From: Bacteroidales bacterium
Lineage (GTDB): Bacteria > Bacteroidota > Bacteroidia > Bacteroidales > Muribaculaceae
DNA length: 64,000 nt
NCBI GenBank assembly: GCA_015061055.1
Contig: SUXH01000002.1
Location: 124,001-188,000, forward strand
Reading direction: 5' to 3'
A model generated the notes under the pieces. It was not told the origin of the DNA. It saw only the letters and a program-made list of their open reading frames with translations, and did not search any database. The translations under genes and the position numbers were made by a program. This document shows, piece by piece, positions 43,598-51,877 of this stretch. Each line of letters begins with the position of its first letter. Position 1 is the stretch's first letter.

Positions 43598-43913
43598 AAT
43601 AACACACCTCTATGAGGCTCAATTATCAGATTCATTTTTTTAGGGCTATTTACCTCCCTTATTAACACAACAAATTTCCTCTCACACTGTTGAAGAGGAA
43701 TTACAAATATAAACGTATTACACCAAAAACCATTCCCCTCTCAACCCTTTTGGCGTCAAAATGCGAAAAATTGACCAAACAACAACACTACTCACATCTT
43801 TCATTGGCTACAATAGCAAGAATTGCTTTGATGCAGTCAGTCAATTCTTACAATTTGTTCAATCCCCCCAAAAAAGTCCCAACCGCTGACTATAAAAAGC
43901 ATAGATACGAAAA
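43598..43913. other. Intergenic region with putative efflux promoter and 5' hairpin
   Basis: On the minus strand TATATTTG (43711 to 43704) fits a -7 element for the efflux operon; the -33 box is poor. A perfect 7-bp hairpin, 43677-43683 with 43694-43700, would sit at the very 5' end of that mRNA, which has a leader of about 115 bases. No gene seen. Confidence 0.45.
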
Positions 43914-43935
43914 AAGCCACCCGTTTAGGTGGCTT
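43910..43935 (-). terminator. Terminator of tRNA-Lys
   Basis: AAGCCACC (43914-43921) pairs GGTGGCTT (43928-43935) with a 6-base loop; the minus strand then has a T run. Confidence 0.8.
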
Positions 43936-43951
43936 CGTTCTGAATTTCCAG

Positions 43952-44024
43952 TGATCCGTCTGGGGCTCGAACCCAGGACCCCAACATTAAAAGTGTTGTG
44001 CTCTACCTGCTGAGCTAACGAATC
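43952..44024 (-). tRNA. tRNA-Lys (UUU)
   Basis: On the minus strand acceptor GATTCGT (from 44024) pairs ACGGATC (ending at 43953) with one T-G pair, and the discriminator is A. D stem GCTC/GAGC, anticodon loop CTTTTAA with anticodon TTT, T arm CTGGG-TTCGAGC-CCCAG. CCA is not encoded. Confidence 0.93.
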
Positions 44025-44039
44025 TCCTTAAAAGCGGTG

Positions 44040-44071
44040 CAAAGATACAACCTTTCTATCTAATATGCAAA
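44040..44071 (-). promoter_or_regulatory. Consensus promoter of tRNA-Lys
   Basis: TTTG (44071 to 44068) and TATCTTTG (44047 to 44040) on the minus strand, spacing 20, 15 bases before the tRNA. Confidence 0.85.
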
Positions 44072-44121
44072 TTTTACAAGCTTTTTTTTACATTCTGCAC
44101 CCAAATAACTCTCAAAAAGAC

Positions 44122-45237
44122 TCATTTTGAATCTTTGACTTCATTATTTTCGTCAACAAAAGGCGCACTTTGAAGGACGTATCGTTTATAATAAGATATA
44201 ATCAACGCTGTGAATGGCAACGCCACAATCAGTCCGATAAACCCTAACAACACACTCCATATAGATAATGACAGAAAGACAAACACCGGATTTATACCCA
44301 TCTGCTTTCCCATTATTCGAGGCGTTAGAAAGAGGTCTTGAATCACCTGCACAATACTATACACAAGAACCACTTCAAATAACATCACCCAAAAATTTCC
44401 ACCTGTGGTAATCGAATCAACCATACAAAGTACTAATGCTATTGGAAAGGATATCACTTGAAGATAAGGAACAAGGTTAAGCACTCCAACAAACAACCCG
44501 AACACAAGCCCTAATGGCAACCCCACTATAACAAATCCTATGCTGTACAGCACACCCACAATAAATGCGATAAGAGACTGACCTCGAAAATATCGTTGCA
44601 TCACATTGCCGGTGTCTTGCATCACTTGCCACACTGTACCTTGAAAACGTTGTGGTATCGCATTATAAAATCCTTTTTTTATCTTTGGATAATCAATCAG
44701 CAAAAACACAAGGTACAACAATACAACTATCCAACCCAACACTGCAAACGCCACACTCATTGTTGAGCCTACAAATGTCCAAGTCTTATTCACTGTTGCA
44801 CTCAATACATTTATCCATTGCTCGCGTGTAAGGTATTTCGACAAAACATCTACATTTACATACTCACGTATAAATTCATGGATTGTTTCCGAAAAATATT
44901 TGCCATTGGTATTGATTTCATTATATTGACGCATCATCTCCACGAGTTCAGCCATTTCCGACACCACAAGCGGATACACACAATAAATAGCAATTGTTAC
45001 GATCAGCACTATCTCAAGCAACGTCAATACCGTAGGTAATACCCTGTTTTTCATTCGTAGCATACGGCAATTAAACTCCACCATAGGATTGAGCATATAG
45101 GCCAACACACAAGCCACCAAAAAAGGTAATAACACCCCGCTCAGATAATCCACAAGCAAGATTCCACATACTAAGCACACTGCCGACAACAACCATCGAG
45201 CCATGCGGTCGAATGTAAATGGTTTATCGATATTCAT
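44122..45237 (-). CDS. AI-2E family (PerM-like) membrane transporter
   Basis: A 371-residue inner-membrane protein with about seven helices. GLVFGLFVGVLNLVPYLQ (near 250) and FLTPRIMGKQMGINPVFV (near 308) are the conserved core of the AI-2E/PerM family, whose members export autoinducer-2 or act as cation antiporters. Substrate unknown. It follows the Cbp1-like lipoprotein gene by 14 bases and closes a four-gene operon. Confidence 0.88.
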   Translation of the reverse strand: MNIDKPFTFDRMARWLLSAVCLVCGILLVDYLSGVLLPFLVACVLAYMLNPMVEFNCRMLRMKNRVLPTVLTLLEIVLIVTIAIYCVYPLVVSEMAELVEMMRQYNEINTNGKYFSETIHEFIREYVNVDVLSKYLTREQWINVLSATVNKTWTFVGSTMSVAFAVLGWIVVLLYLVFLLIDYPKIKKGFYNAIPQRFQGTVWQVMQDTGNVMQRYFRGQSLIAFIVGVLYSIGFVIVGLPLGLVFGLFVGVLNLVPYLQVISFPIALVLCMVDSITTGGNFWVMLFEVVLVYSIVQVIQDLFLTPRIMGKQMGINPVFVFLSLSIWSVLLGFIGLIVALPFTALIISYYKRYVLQSAPFVDENNEVKDSK

Positions 45238-45251
45238 CTTCGTTTCTTTTC

Positions 45252-46112
45252 TTAATCAACTTGAACTATCAAGAAATTGGTTAATTCCCAGAATCTTGAC
45301 GCATCATTTATTACAAGTTCCTTTGCTCCGCCATTATCAACAATCGAATATGAACCTTCGGGATGTTTACTTAACACTTTGGCTTTATTTGAGTATAATT
45401 TCACAACACTGAGTGTACGCTTATCGGCTTTTGTAAAGTAAGAACGTTCAAAATCACCTTCAAGAATCTTTGTTTTCTTCAAAAAACCGGTTTCGATAAT
45501 CTTATTTTCCTTCAATTCCGACTTTGAGCCTACCACATAATAACAAGTATTTAACTTATTAGCAAGCTGTTCGGCTTCATCAAGAGCGTTCTTCTTTTCT
45601 TGATTTACTTTTTCATTCTCCACATTAAGCGAATCTACCCTCACATTCAAATCTTCAATTTTCACATTTGCCTTATACAATTCTTCTTGAAGTTGAGCAA
45701 TAGTTGCTTCTTGTGTTTCAATTTGTGTACGTAAGCTCTCGATTGTTTTCTTCATTTCAGCATTATAATTGGCCGATTTCTTCAGCTTTGCTTCAAGTGC
45801 TTCAAGACGTTCTCTACGTTCTTGCATTGCCTGCTTGATAAGAAGCATATCGTTTTTTAATTCTTCCTTGCGACTAGGAGTTTCCTTATCAAGGTTTGAA
45901 CTCATCAATTTTTCAATTTCCTTAATTTGCGTCATTCCTATATTTATCTCATTCAGAAGCGACAGCAAACTATCTTTTTCAGAAATTACAGTGTTCAACG
46001 AGTCAGTAAGCTCAGTTCTTTTTGCAATCTCTTCAGCCGATTCACCACTTGACTTACATGAAATCATTCCAAATAAGGCCACACATGTCAAAATTAATAC
46101 AACTCTTTTCAT
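45252..46112 (-). CDS. Coiled-coil lipoprotein, Cbp1-like
   Basis: A 286-residue predicted lipoprotein (lipobox GMISC, Cys19). Residues about 25-185 form long heptad-rich coiled coils, including KKTIESLRTQIETQEAT and VDSLNVENEKVNQEK. The C-terminal 100 residues (TCYYVVGSKSELKENKIIE) match the globular end of Bacteroidota Cbp1-type proteins, named for a collagen-binding adhesin. Whether this protein binds collagen is unknown. It starts 4 bases after rsmI. Confidence 0.75.
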   Translation of the reverse strand: MKRVVLILTCVALFGMISCKSSGESAEEIAKRTELTDSLNTVISEKDSLLSLLNEINIGMTQIKEIEKLMSSNLDKETPSRKEELKNDMLLIKQAMQERRERLEALEAKLKKSANYNAEMKKTIESLRTQIETQEATIAQLQEELYKANVKIEDLNVRVDSLNVENEKVNQEKKNALDEAEQLANKLNTCYYVVGSKSELKENKIIETGFLKKTKILEGDFERSYFTKADKRTLSVVKLYSNKAKVLSKHPEGSYSIVDNGGAKELVINDASRFWELTNFLIVQVD

Positions 46113-46116
46113 ATTA

Positions 46117-46854
46117 CTAAAAATTTTGCTTGTTTGTATTTTTAAATTTAGCGTATTTATCCACTTTTTCGGCAGGAGCTTCCTCTTTTCCTGCCACTAC
46201 TATCACGATTTCGCCTCTTGGAACGGTGGCAGTAAAATACTCAACCAATTCGGCAAGAGTACCATTGTGTGTAGAGTTATGCACTTTAGATATTTCACGA
46301 CTAACCGATGCTTCTCTATCAGAACCAAAATATTCAGCCAGTTGTTGCAATGTCTTTAGCAGACGCATAGGCGATTCATAAATAATCGTTGTGCGAGGTT
46401 CTTCAGAAAGTTGCTGTAATCGTGTTGTGCGCCCTTTCTTCTGGGGTAAGAATCCCTCAAAGCAGAACTTATCACATGGCAATCCCGAATTAACCAAAGC
46501 AGGCACAAAGGCTGTTGGACCGGGCAGACACTCCACTTCTATACCCCTACGACGGCATTCACGCACAAGTAGAAAACCGGGATCGGAAATAGCCGGAGTT
46601 CCGGCATCACTCACCAAAGCTATCACTTCACCTGCCTCAAGACGCTGAGCTATTGCATTTACCGATTCATGTTCATTAAACTTGTGATGGCTCTGCATTC
46701 GAGTCTCTATACCAAAATGCTTCATCAACACCCCACTCGTGCGAGTATCTTCGGCAAGAATCAGTCCAGCATCCTTAAGAGTGCGCACTGCACGCACACT
46801 CATATCGTCAAGATTTCCTACCGGAGTAGGCACTATATAGAGTTTACCACTCAT
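46117..46854 (-). CDS. rsmI: 16S rRNA (cytidine1402-2'-O)-methyltransferase
   Basis: A 245-residue SAM-dependent tetrapyrrole-methylase-fold enzyme. LYIVPTPVGNLDDM at the start, EDTRTSGVLMKHF, SDAGTPAISDPGFLLV and CLPGPTAFVPALVNSGLP are diagnostic of RsmI. It modifies C1402 in the 30S decoding centre. It starts 12 bases after the acidic protein gene and ends 4 bases before the lipoprotein gene. Confidence 0.94.
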   Translation of the reverse strand: MSGKLYIVPTPVGNLDDMSVRAVRTLKDAGLILAEDTRTSGVLMKHFGIETRMQSHHKFNEHESVNAIAQRLEAGEVIALVSDAGTPAISDPGFLLVRECRRRGIEVECLPGPTAFVPALVNSGLPCDKFCFEGFLPQKKGRTTRLQQLSEEPRTTIIYESPMRLLKTLQQLAEYFGSDREASVSREISKVHNSTHNGTLAELVEYFTATVPRGEIVIVVAGKEEAPAEKVDKYAKFKNTNKQNF

Positions 46855-46866
46855 AAATCAATTTTA

Positions 46867-47679
46867 TTACAAAAAATGCTTTCTAATAATTTCCATAAAA
46901 TCTTTCACTTCGGGTGACTCTGCGTCCCACTCGAGATCGGTGTAAAAATATTCTTCGGCTTCGGCAAACGATTGCATTGCCTCTACCATATTGATGGTGT
47001 TTCTCATCTCCAAATCACTATTTGAGAACAACTCTCTGCGATATCGGAAATGGTCATTAAGTGAAAATGCCTTCCAAAGATTCTTCGATAAACTTCGCTG
47101 AAGTGCTTCATCTACCGTCAAAACCTCATCAACTTCGTCAATTAAACAATCGTCAATATCATCTTTGGATAGATCATCATATACATCGATGTTGTCATCA
47201 TCCATAGAATCATCATCAACAATATCATTAGGCTGTTCCGATTCACAAGTATTCTCATCGGTATCATTTACATCAGAGACCTCAACCGCACCATACAATT
47301 CACATCCCTCATCTTCCGATTCATCAAAAGCATCATGATGTTCCCCCTCTATTGGTTCACAATCTTCGGACGCATCATCAGTCATAGGATTTTCTTCAAC
47401 TTTAGGTTCACCTCCAAGTTTAGAATCTTCAACTTCAGGTTCCACCGCCGAATCTTTTTGCTCCATCATAGCACCAATTTCCACAACATCTTCGGAGGTA
47501 CTTTTATGCCCCAAAACTTCCGGCACGCACATCGGTGCAAGCTCATTTATACGCTCCACTTTGCGACGCACCATTTCATATATAAACTCCGAAGTATCTC
47601 CTTTGTGGCGTTCTATCACAAGCAACAAGCCCTCAAGTTCATACACCTGCGACAACATTTGATCTAAAAACGGATTCAT
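46867..47679 (-). CDS. Conserved acidic protein with disordered Asp/Glu-rich middle
   Basis: A 270-residue soluble protein. The N-terminal helix (MNPFLDQMLSQVYELEGLLL) and a C-terminal segment (LQRSLSKNLWKAFSLNDHF) look folded and conserved, separated by about 130 residues dominated by Asp, Glu, Ser and Asn that should be disordered. In related Bacteroidales a similar gene sits next to rsmI. Function is unknown. It has no signal peptide. Confidence 0.6.
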   Translation of the reverse strand: MNPFLDQMLSQVYELEGLLLVIERHKGDTSEFIYEMVRRKVERINELAPMCVPEVLGHKSTSEDVVEIGAMMEQKDSAVEPEVEDSKLGGEPKVEENPMTDDASEDCEPIEGEHHDAFDESEDEGCELYGAVEVSDVNDTDENTCESEQPNDIVDDDSMDDDNIDVYDDLSKDDIDDCLIDEVDEVLTVDEALQRSLSKNLWKAFSLNDHFRYRRELFSNSDLEMRNTINMVEAMQSFAEAEEYFYTDLEWDAESPEVKDFMEIIRKHFL

Positions 47680-47741
47680 AACCTATCTCAAATTGAATTA
47701 CCTAATTTATAAACAACATTTTCTCAAAAAATATCATACTA

Positions 47742-49196
47742 TCATTTATTAGATAGTCCCGCATCAATGCCCACAAGCATTTCACCCACCATTTTCACGA
47801 GTTCCGAACGAGGACAAGTAAAACTATTGATTAATATACCAACAGTATATTTAGGTGCTTCCACCGGATAATATCCCACATAGCATTGTACATGACTCAT
47901 ACTACCCGACTTAAGAGCAAACTTACCCGCTGCCGGCGTATTAGCTGCCACGCGACGCACTGTTCCATTCTTACCTGCAACCGGGAACAACAATTCAAAA
48001 TCTACTCCTTGTTCTTTTAGTGTTGGATAAGCAGATGCAAGCATTTGAGTAAAGAACGATACCGGAGCCTTATTGGTACGCGACAAACCACTACCATCAA
48101 GCATAAACAAACCATCTACGTCAAGCCCCCTTTCTTTCCAGAATTTCTTCACGATTGATACTCCGTTGCTTGATGTTGGTTGTTTTCCGGCGTGTGAAGC
48201 GATGGCGCGAAGGACACATTCTGTATACATATTGTCACTTCTAATAAGAAGTGATTCAATAATCTTAGTCAATTCCAATGACTTATAGTCAAGCACCAAG
48301 ATTGTTCCTTGTTTCTTTTCAGCCTTGATATTTTTATGCTTAACCTTGATTCCTGCAGCTTTCAATGCAATCTCCAAACTATCACGCATCAATAAATCTG
48401 GCGATGGATTAGCGATAGTCATTCTTTCTTTTAATGGGAATTTTACTGTACCATTTAGGTGCAACACATCGTTTTCGATGTCAAGACGCATTCCAAGACC
48501 ATCATACTTCAAACTATCTGTTTCGCTTGCAATTGTTGTGCAACGATTTTCCACCTTTAGGTAGCTTTGAGTTTGGTCGGTATAATAATTCAAGCCATTT
48601 TCATCGATTGAAACATTAAGTTTCAACTCATTGTCGGCAAAATTCAATGCGTGAATACTTGTTCCATAACCATACCCAAGGTCTTCAATCATCCAACTTG
48701 CCGGTACATTCGGCTCCGGAATTGCAGAATCATCAACCACGATATTCCCCTTCACTTCCTTGATACCTTTAGCCTTCAATTCGGCCACCAAAGCATCAAT
48801 AAAATTAACTTCACGAGGCAAATGACGTGAGCCAAGAGTTGGGTCACCACCGCCTTTTACCACCAAATCGCCATTGATTCGACCTTTTTTGTCTATCACA
48901 CCTGCGGCATACACCTTTGTACTGAATTTGAAATCCTTTCCAAGCAGATGCAAGGCTGTAGCCGAAGTTACGGTCTTCATTGTTGATGCTGTGATTTGCG
49001 ATTGCAATTCATTCGATGCACCCACCACTTTCATACTATCAAGAGTCATCACACACACGCCCACCGAACCATTTCTTAACGCCGGTGCACTCATAAACTT
49101 ATCGATAGCTTCTTGAACTGCACTATTTTGTGCACTTACACTCGTTACAGATGCCAATAGACATACTGCCGACACTAATTTTCTGTATAGTTTCAT
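47742..49196 (-). CDS. dacB: D-alanyl-D-alanine carboxypeptidase/endopeptidase (PBP4 type)
   Basis: A 484-residue periplasmic S13 peptidase with a signal peptide (about 1-22). The three active-site motifs are visible: S71-TMK74, SDN (near 319) and KSG (near 427). It trims peptidoglycan side chains and cross-links. The frame begins at 49208, but MKLYRKLVSAV at 49196 is the sensible start. A short gap (62 bases) separates it from the acidic protein gene upstream. Confidence 0.92.
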   Translation of the reverse strand: MKLYRKLVSAVCLLASVTSVSAQNSAVQEAIDKFMSAPALRNGSVGVCVMTLDSMKVVGASNELQSQITASTMKTVTSATALHLLGKDFKFSTKVYAAGVIDKKGRINGDLVVKGGGDPTLGSRHLPREVNFIDALVAELKAKGIKEVKGNIVVDDSAIPEPNVPASWMIEDLGYGYGTSIHALNFADNELKLNVSIDENGLNYYTDQTQSYLKVENRCTTIASETDSLKYDGLGMRLDIENDVLHLNGTVKFPLKERMTIANPSPDLLMRDSLEIALKAAGIKVKHKNIKAEKKQGTILVLDYKSLELTKIIESLLIRSDNMYTECVLRAIASHAGKQPTSSNGVSIVKKFWKERGLDVDGLFMLDGSGLSRTNKAPVSFFTQMLASAYPTLKEQGVDFELLFPVAGKNGTVRRVAANTPAAGKFALKSGSMSHVQCYVGYYPVEAPKYTVGILINSFTCPRSELVKMVGEMLVGIDAGLSNK

Positions 49197-49230
49197 ATAT
49201 TTACACATTTATTCTAATTTAATATTTCTA

Positions 49231-49238
49231 CAAAGTTA
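49231..49238 (-). promoter_or_regulatory. -7 promoter element (TAACTTTG) of dacB
   Basis: TAACTTTG on the minus strand about 35 bases before the dacB ATG. The -33 box is not clear. Confidence 0.5.
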
Positions 49239-49277
49239 ATGTTTTACTCAATACAATAATAATAATCAAGCAAAAAA

Positions 49278-49304
49278 AATAAGCCGAATTAAATTCGACT
49301 TATT
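49278..49304 (-). terminator. Hairpin terminator after the first phosphodiester glycosidase gene
   Basis: AATAAG-CCGAA (49278-49288) pairs TTCG-A-CTTATT (49294-49304) with one mismatch, and the minus strand continues with a run of eight T. Confidence 0.72.
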
Positions 49305-49332
49305 TCAATCAGTTTATTATTTTATTCTTTTC

Positions 49333-51732
49333 TTATTTCACAAGCAAGCGAGCAGAGTTCAAACCTTCTACTTTCACTATATACATTCCTGTTGCGAATC
49401 CTTCAGTTGATAATTCAGTGCCTTCACCTTGTGCCACCACTGCTCCATTAAGCGCAGTTACTGTATATTTCACATCTTCATTCACTCCCAATTTCACCAC
49501 TGTACCTGCATCAACAGGATTTGGCGATAAAATCAACGATTTTCCACCCAAAATCACTTGTTCCACAGCACTTGTTGCCGGTACTGCATTGTAAATCCAA
49601 GCAAGTTTCTTCAATTCCACATGGTGAGTAGTTCCATTTTTATCCGATAACACCACATACAAATTCTTGAACACAAGAGGATAAGTCGACATATCCTTCA
49701 AATCAACAATTGCACTCATCGGTATTGAGATTCGATTCATCTCATTTGCTGTCAATTTAGGTTCAAATTCATATGCCACCAACGCATCCGGAGTGCGATA
49801 ATCAGCAAAGTTCACTACCAAAGCCTTCCAAGAAGATGTACCCGGATTTAGCTCAATTACCAACGAGTCAGGACGGCTCCAACTTTGAGCATCTTTTGCT
49901 ATTGTAAGGTAAATCTTACGCGATGCAGTAGTGGTGTAATCCACTGCAATACCACCATCTGACAATGCTGTAACACTCTGATTCGATAAGTTTGACACTT
50001 CCAAAGCCCAACCTTCATTGCTTGTAACATCTTGACAATGTACTGTTGGAATTTCAACTGTAACTTCAATATCCTCAGAGAAATCGCCTACAGTACCCTT
50101 GATTGTAGCCTTACCATTCTTCAAACCTTTCACAATACCATTTTCATCAACTGTTGCGATAGAAGCATCACTTGTTTCCCATACAAAAGCACTGTTTTCT
50201 ATAGCTACATCAGCACCACGCACCACGCCATAGATATCAATCTTGTAATCGTCGTAGCTGTTTAGCACCACCTTTTCGTGACGGAAGATTGGATTAGTCT
50301 TATCATCTACCGACACTGCCAACGTAGCAGTTGCACCATTGTAAGTAGCTGTAAGAGCATGTGTTCCCCCTCCATTACAGAACAATGTTTCTCCATTTTG
50401 CACCACTTCACCAAGTTCGGCAGAGCAACTCAACTTCACACCTTGCAAATCGGTATCAACAAGATAGCCATATTTGTTAAATCCATAGAATTTAGGCTTA
50501 TAGTATCCATACTTTGGCATTTCTCTCACCCAATCCACAAATTGTATTTCGGCAATTTCATTATCGGTAGGAGTGTTCGATACAAGATACACACCATTAG
50601 TTACAGTTCTTTCAGCACCTTCACTTGGGATGTTTCTTACTCCCAATTTTTGCACGTAAAGTGTCGACGAGCCTCCACCATCAAAATTCATTGCCTCCTT
50701 ACATCCCACTTCACGCATAATATCGCCCAACACTTGAGGATATGCTCCGGCTGAGATAGATGAACGTCCGTCAACCACAAGCATCACCATCTTTGTTCCT
50801 GTTTCGTCGTAACCGATTGCAGTACGTGGGTGACGATTTGGAGTAGCTTCAAGAAGGTGATCATTATTAAGCACTACGCCATTCGACAATATCATTGGAC
50901 AACCACTGGCAAGTTGAACAGGTGTAATCTTTTCTCCTGTGGGCATTTGCACAATTGTTTCTACTTCAACTTCTTCGCCATCGGTTAATGTAGCCACAAA
51001 ATCACTACCGGCACCATGTCCCGAAAGCACCACAGCCCCCGAAGGAATAGCCATATTGCCGGCTGTGGCAGGCGTTCCACTCACGCGCCACTTTTTAGTT
51101 TCGCCCGATGTTAAAATTCCGTTTGTTTCAAGTGGAACAAGCACAACTTCTGTACCATACTGGTTGGTATAAGTCGATGAGCCAAACTTTGGAGTATAAA
51201 TTGTCAGATTATCTTGATTTCGATCATAGTTTACAGCTGTAATAGGATATGATGTACCATCAGCCTTGCGCACATAACCACCAAATGTCATATCTCCAAG
51301 ATAAATCTTTCTATCCTTATCCATAGCCCATTGTGTACGCCATGGCACTGCATAGTACACTTCCTTATCTACCACTGCCGAGCCCACCGGCTTTGAATTA
51401 GCAAAGAAATCGGCGTTGATACCCACAAAATATTGTGCGCCTTCTTTGCTCTTCGACTTTGCCATCGATGCCACAGTAGCAAGACCTGCCAACTTATCGC
51501 CTGCCATCACGTGTTTCACGTCAAGATTCTTGTTGGTAATATCAGTTGTTGTATAAAACACTCGCAACTGCACCGGTCCATTAACGATCAACGATGTTTG
51601 AGTTGTTCCGGGACCCACTTTTGCATGATAAATAGTATCCACATTATAGGTATCACCCCATAATGACCATGTTGTTGATGCCGATGCAATCATTGCACAC
51701 ATCATCATTACAAGTAATGTAATTTTTCTCAT
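49333..51732 (-). CDS. T9SS-sorted phosphodiester glycosidase (NAGPA domain), paralogue A
   Basis: A 799-residue secreted protein. Order: signal peptide (1-19), N-terminal beta region, NAGPA/DUF2233 domain with HPRTAIGYD (near 301), MLVVDGRSSISAG and NFDGGGSSTLY (near 350), an Ig-like Big_2 domain (about 500-560, VDENGIVKGLKNGKATIKG), a beta-sandwich, and a C-terminal T9SS sorting domain (SPNPVDAGTVVKLGV ... GMYIVKVEG). The family hydrolyses phosphodiester-linked N-acetylglucosamine or related sugars; the substrate here is unknown. It has its own terminator and probably its own promoter. Confidence 0.85.
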   Translation of the reverse strand: MRKITLLVMMMCAMIASASTTWSLWGDTYNVDTIYHAKVGPGTTQTSLIVNGPVQLRVFYTTTDITNKNLDVKHVMAGDKLAGLATVASMAKSKSKEGAQYFVGINADFFANSKPVGSAVVDKEVYYAVPWRTQWAMDKDRKIYLGDMTFGGYVRKADGTSYPITAVNYDRNQDNLTIYTPKFGSSTYTNQYGTEVVLVPLETNGILTSGETKKWRVSGTPATAGNMAIPSGAVVLSGHGAGSDFVATLTDGEEVEVETIVQMPTGEKITPVQLASGCPMILSNGVVLNNDHLLEATPNRHPRTAIGYDETGTKMVMLVVDGRSSISAGAYPQVLGDIMREVGCKEAMNFDGGGSSTLYVQKLGVRNIPSEGAERTVTNGVYLVSNTPTDNEIAEIQFVDWVREMPKYGYYKPKFYGFNKYGYLVDTDLQGVKLSCSAELGEVVQNGETLFCNGGGTHALTATYNGATATLAVSVDDKTNPIFRHEKVVLNSYDDYKIDIYGVVRGADVAIENSAFVWETSDASIATVDENGIVKGLKNGKATIKGTVGDFSEDIEVTVEIPTVHCQDVTSNEGWALEVSNLSNQSVTALSDGGIAVDYTTTASRKIYLTIAKDAQSWSRPDSLVIELNPGTSSWKALVVNFADYRTPDALVAYEFEPKLTANEMNRISIPMSAIVDLKDMSTYPLVFKNLYVVLSDKNGTTHHVELKKLAWIYNAVPATSAVEQVILGGKSLILSPNPVDAGTVVKLGVNEDVKYTVTALNGAVVAQGEGTELSTEGFATGMYIVKVEGLNSARLLVK

Positions 51733-51780
51733 ATTTGTAATTATTTTATTGTTTCCGTTTGTTTTTCTGTTTATAAAATG

Positions 51781-51812
51781 TAAAATTAGACATAAACACT
51801 AAAACAGCCAAA
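51781..51812 (-). promoter_or_regulatory. Putative promoter of paralogue A
   Basis: On the minus strand TTTG (51812 to 51809) and TAATTTTA (51788 to 51781) are 20 bases apart. The last base of the -7 box differs from consensus. Confidence 0.45.
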
Positions 51813-51826
51813 CTTTATTAAAAAAA

Positions 51827-51856
51827 ATAGGTCGAAGTTCCTTCACTCCGACCTAT
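51827..51856 (-). terminator. Terminator of the two-gene paralogue C-B operon
   Basis: ATAGGTCG (51827-51834) pairs CGACCTAT (51849-51856), extended inside by four more pairs, with a long T run on the minus strand. Confidence 0.82.
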
Positions 51857-51877
51857 CTACTATTATTTTCATTCTGT

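Noticed and set aside
43690-44013. Plus-strand open frame of 107 codons
   Set aside because: It runs through the tRNA-Lys gene on the other strand and its terminator, with no coding signature.
45769-46359. Plus-strand open frame of 196 codons
   Set aside because: Antisense to the Cbp1-like lipoprotein and rsmI; Ser/Phe-rich shadow of coiled-coil codons.
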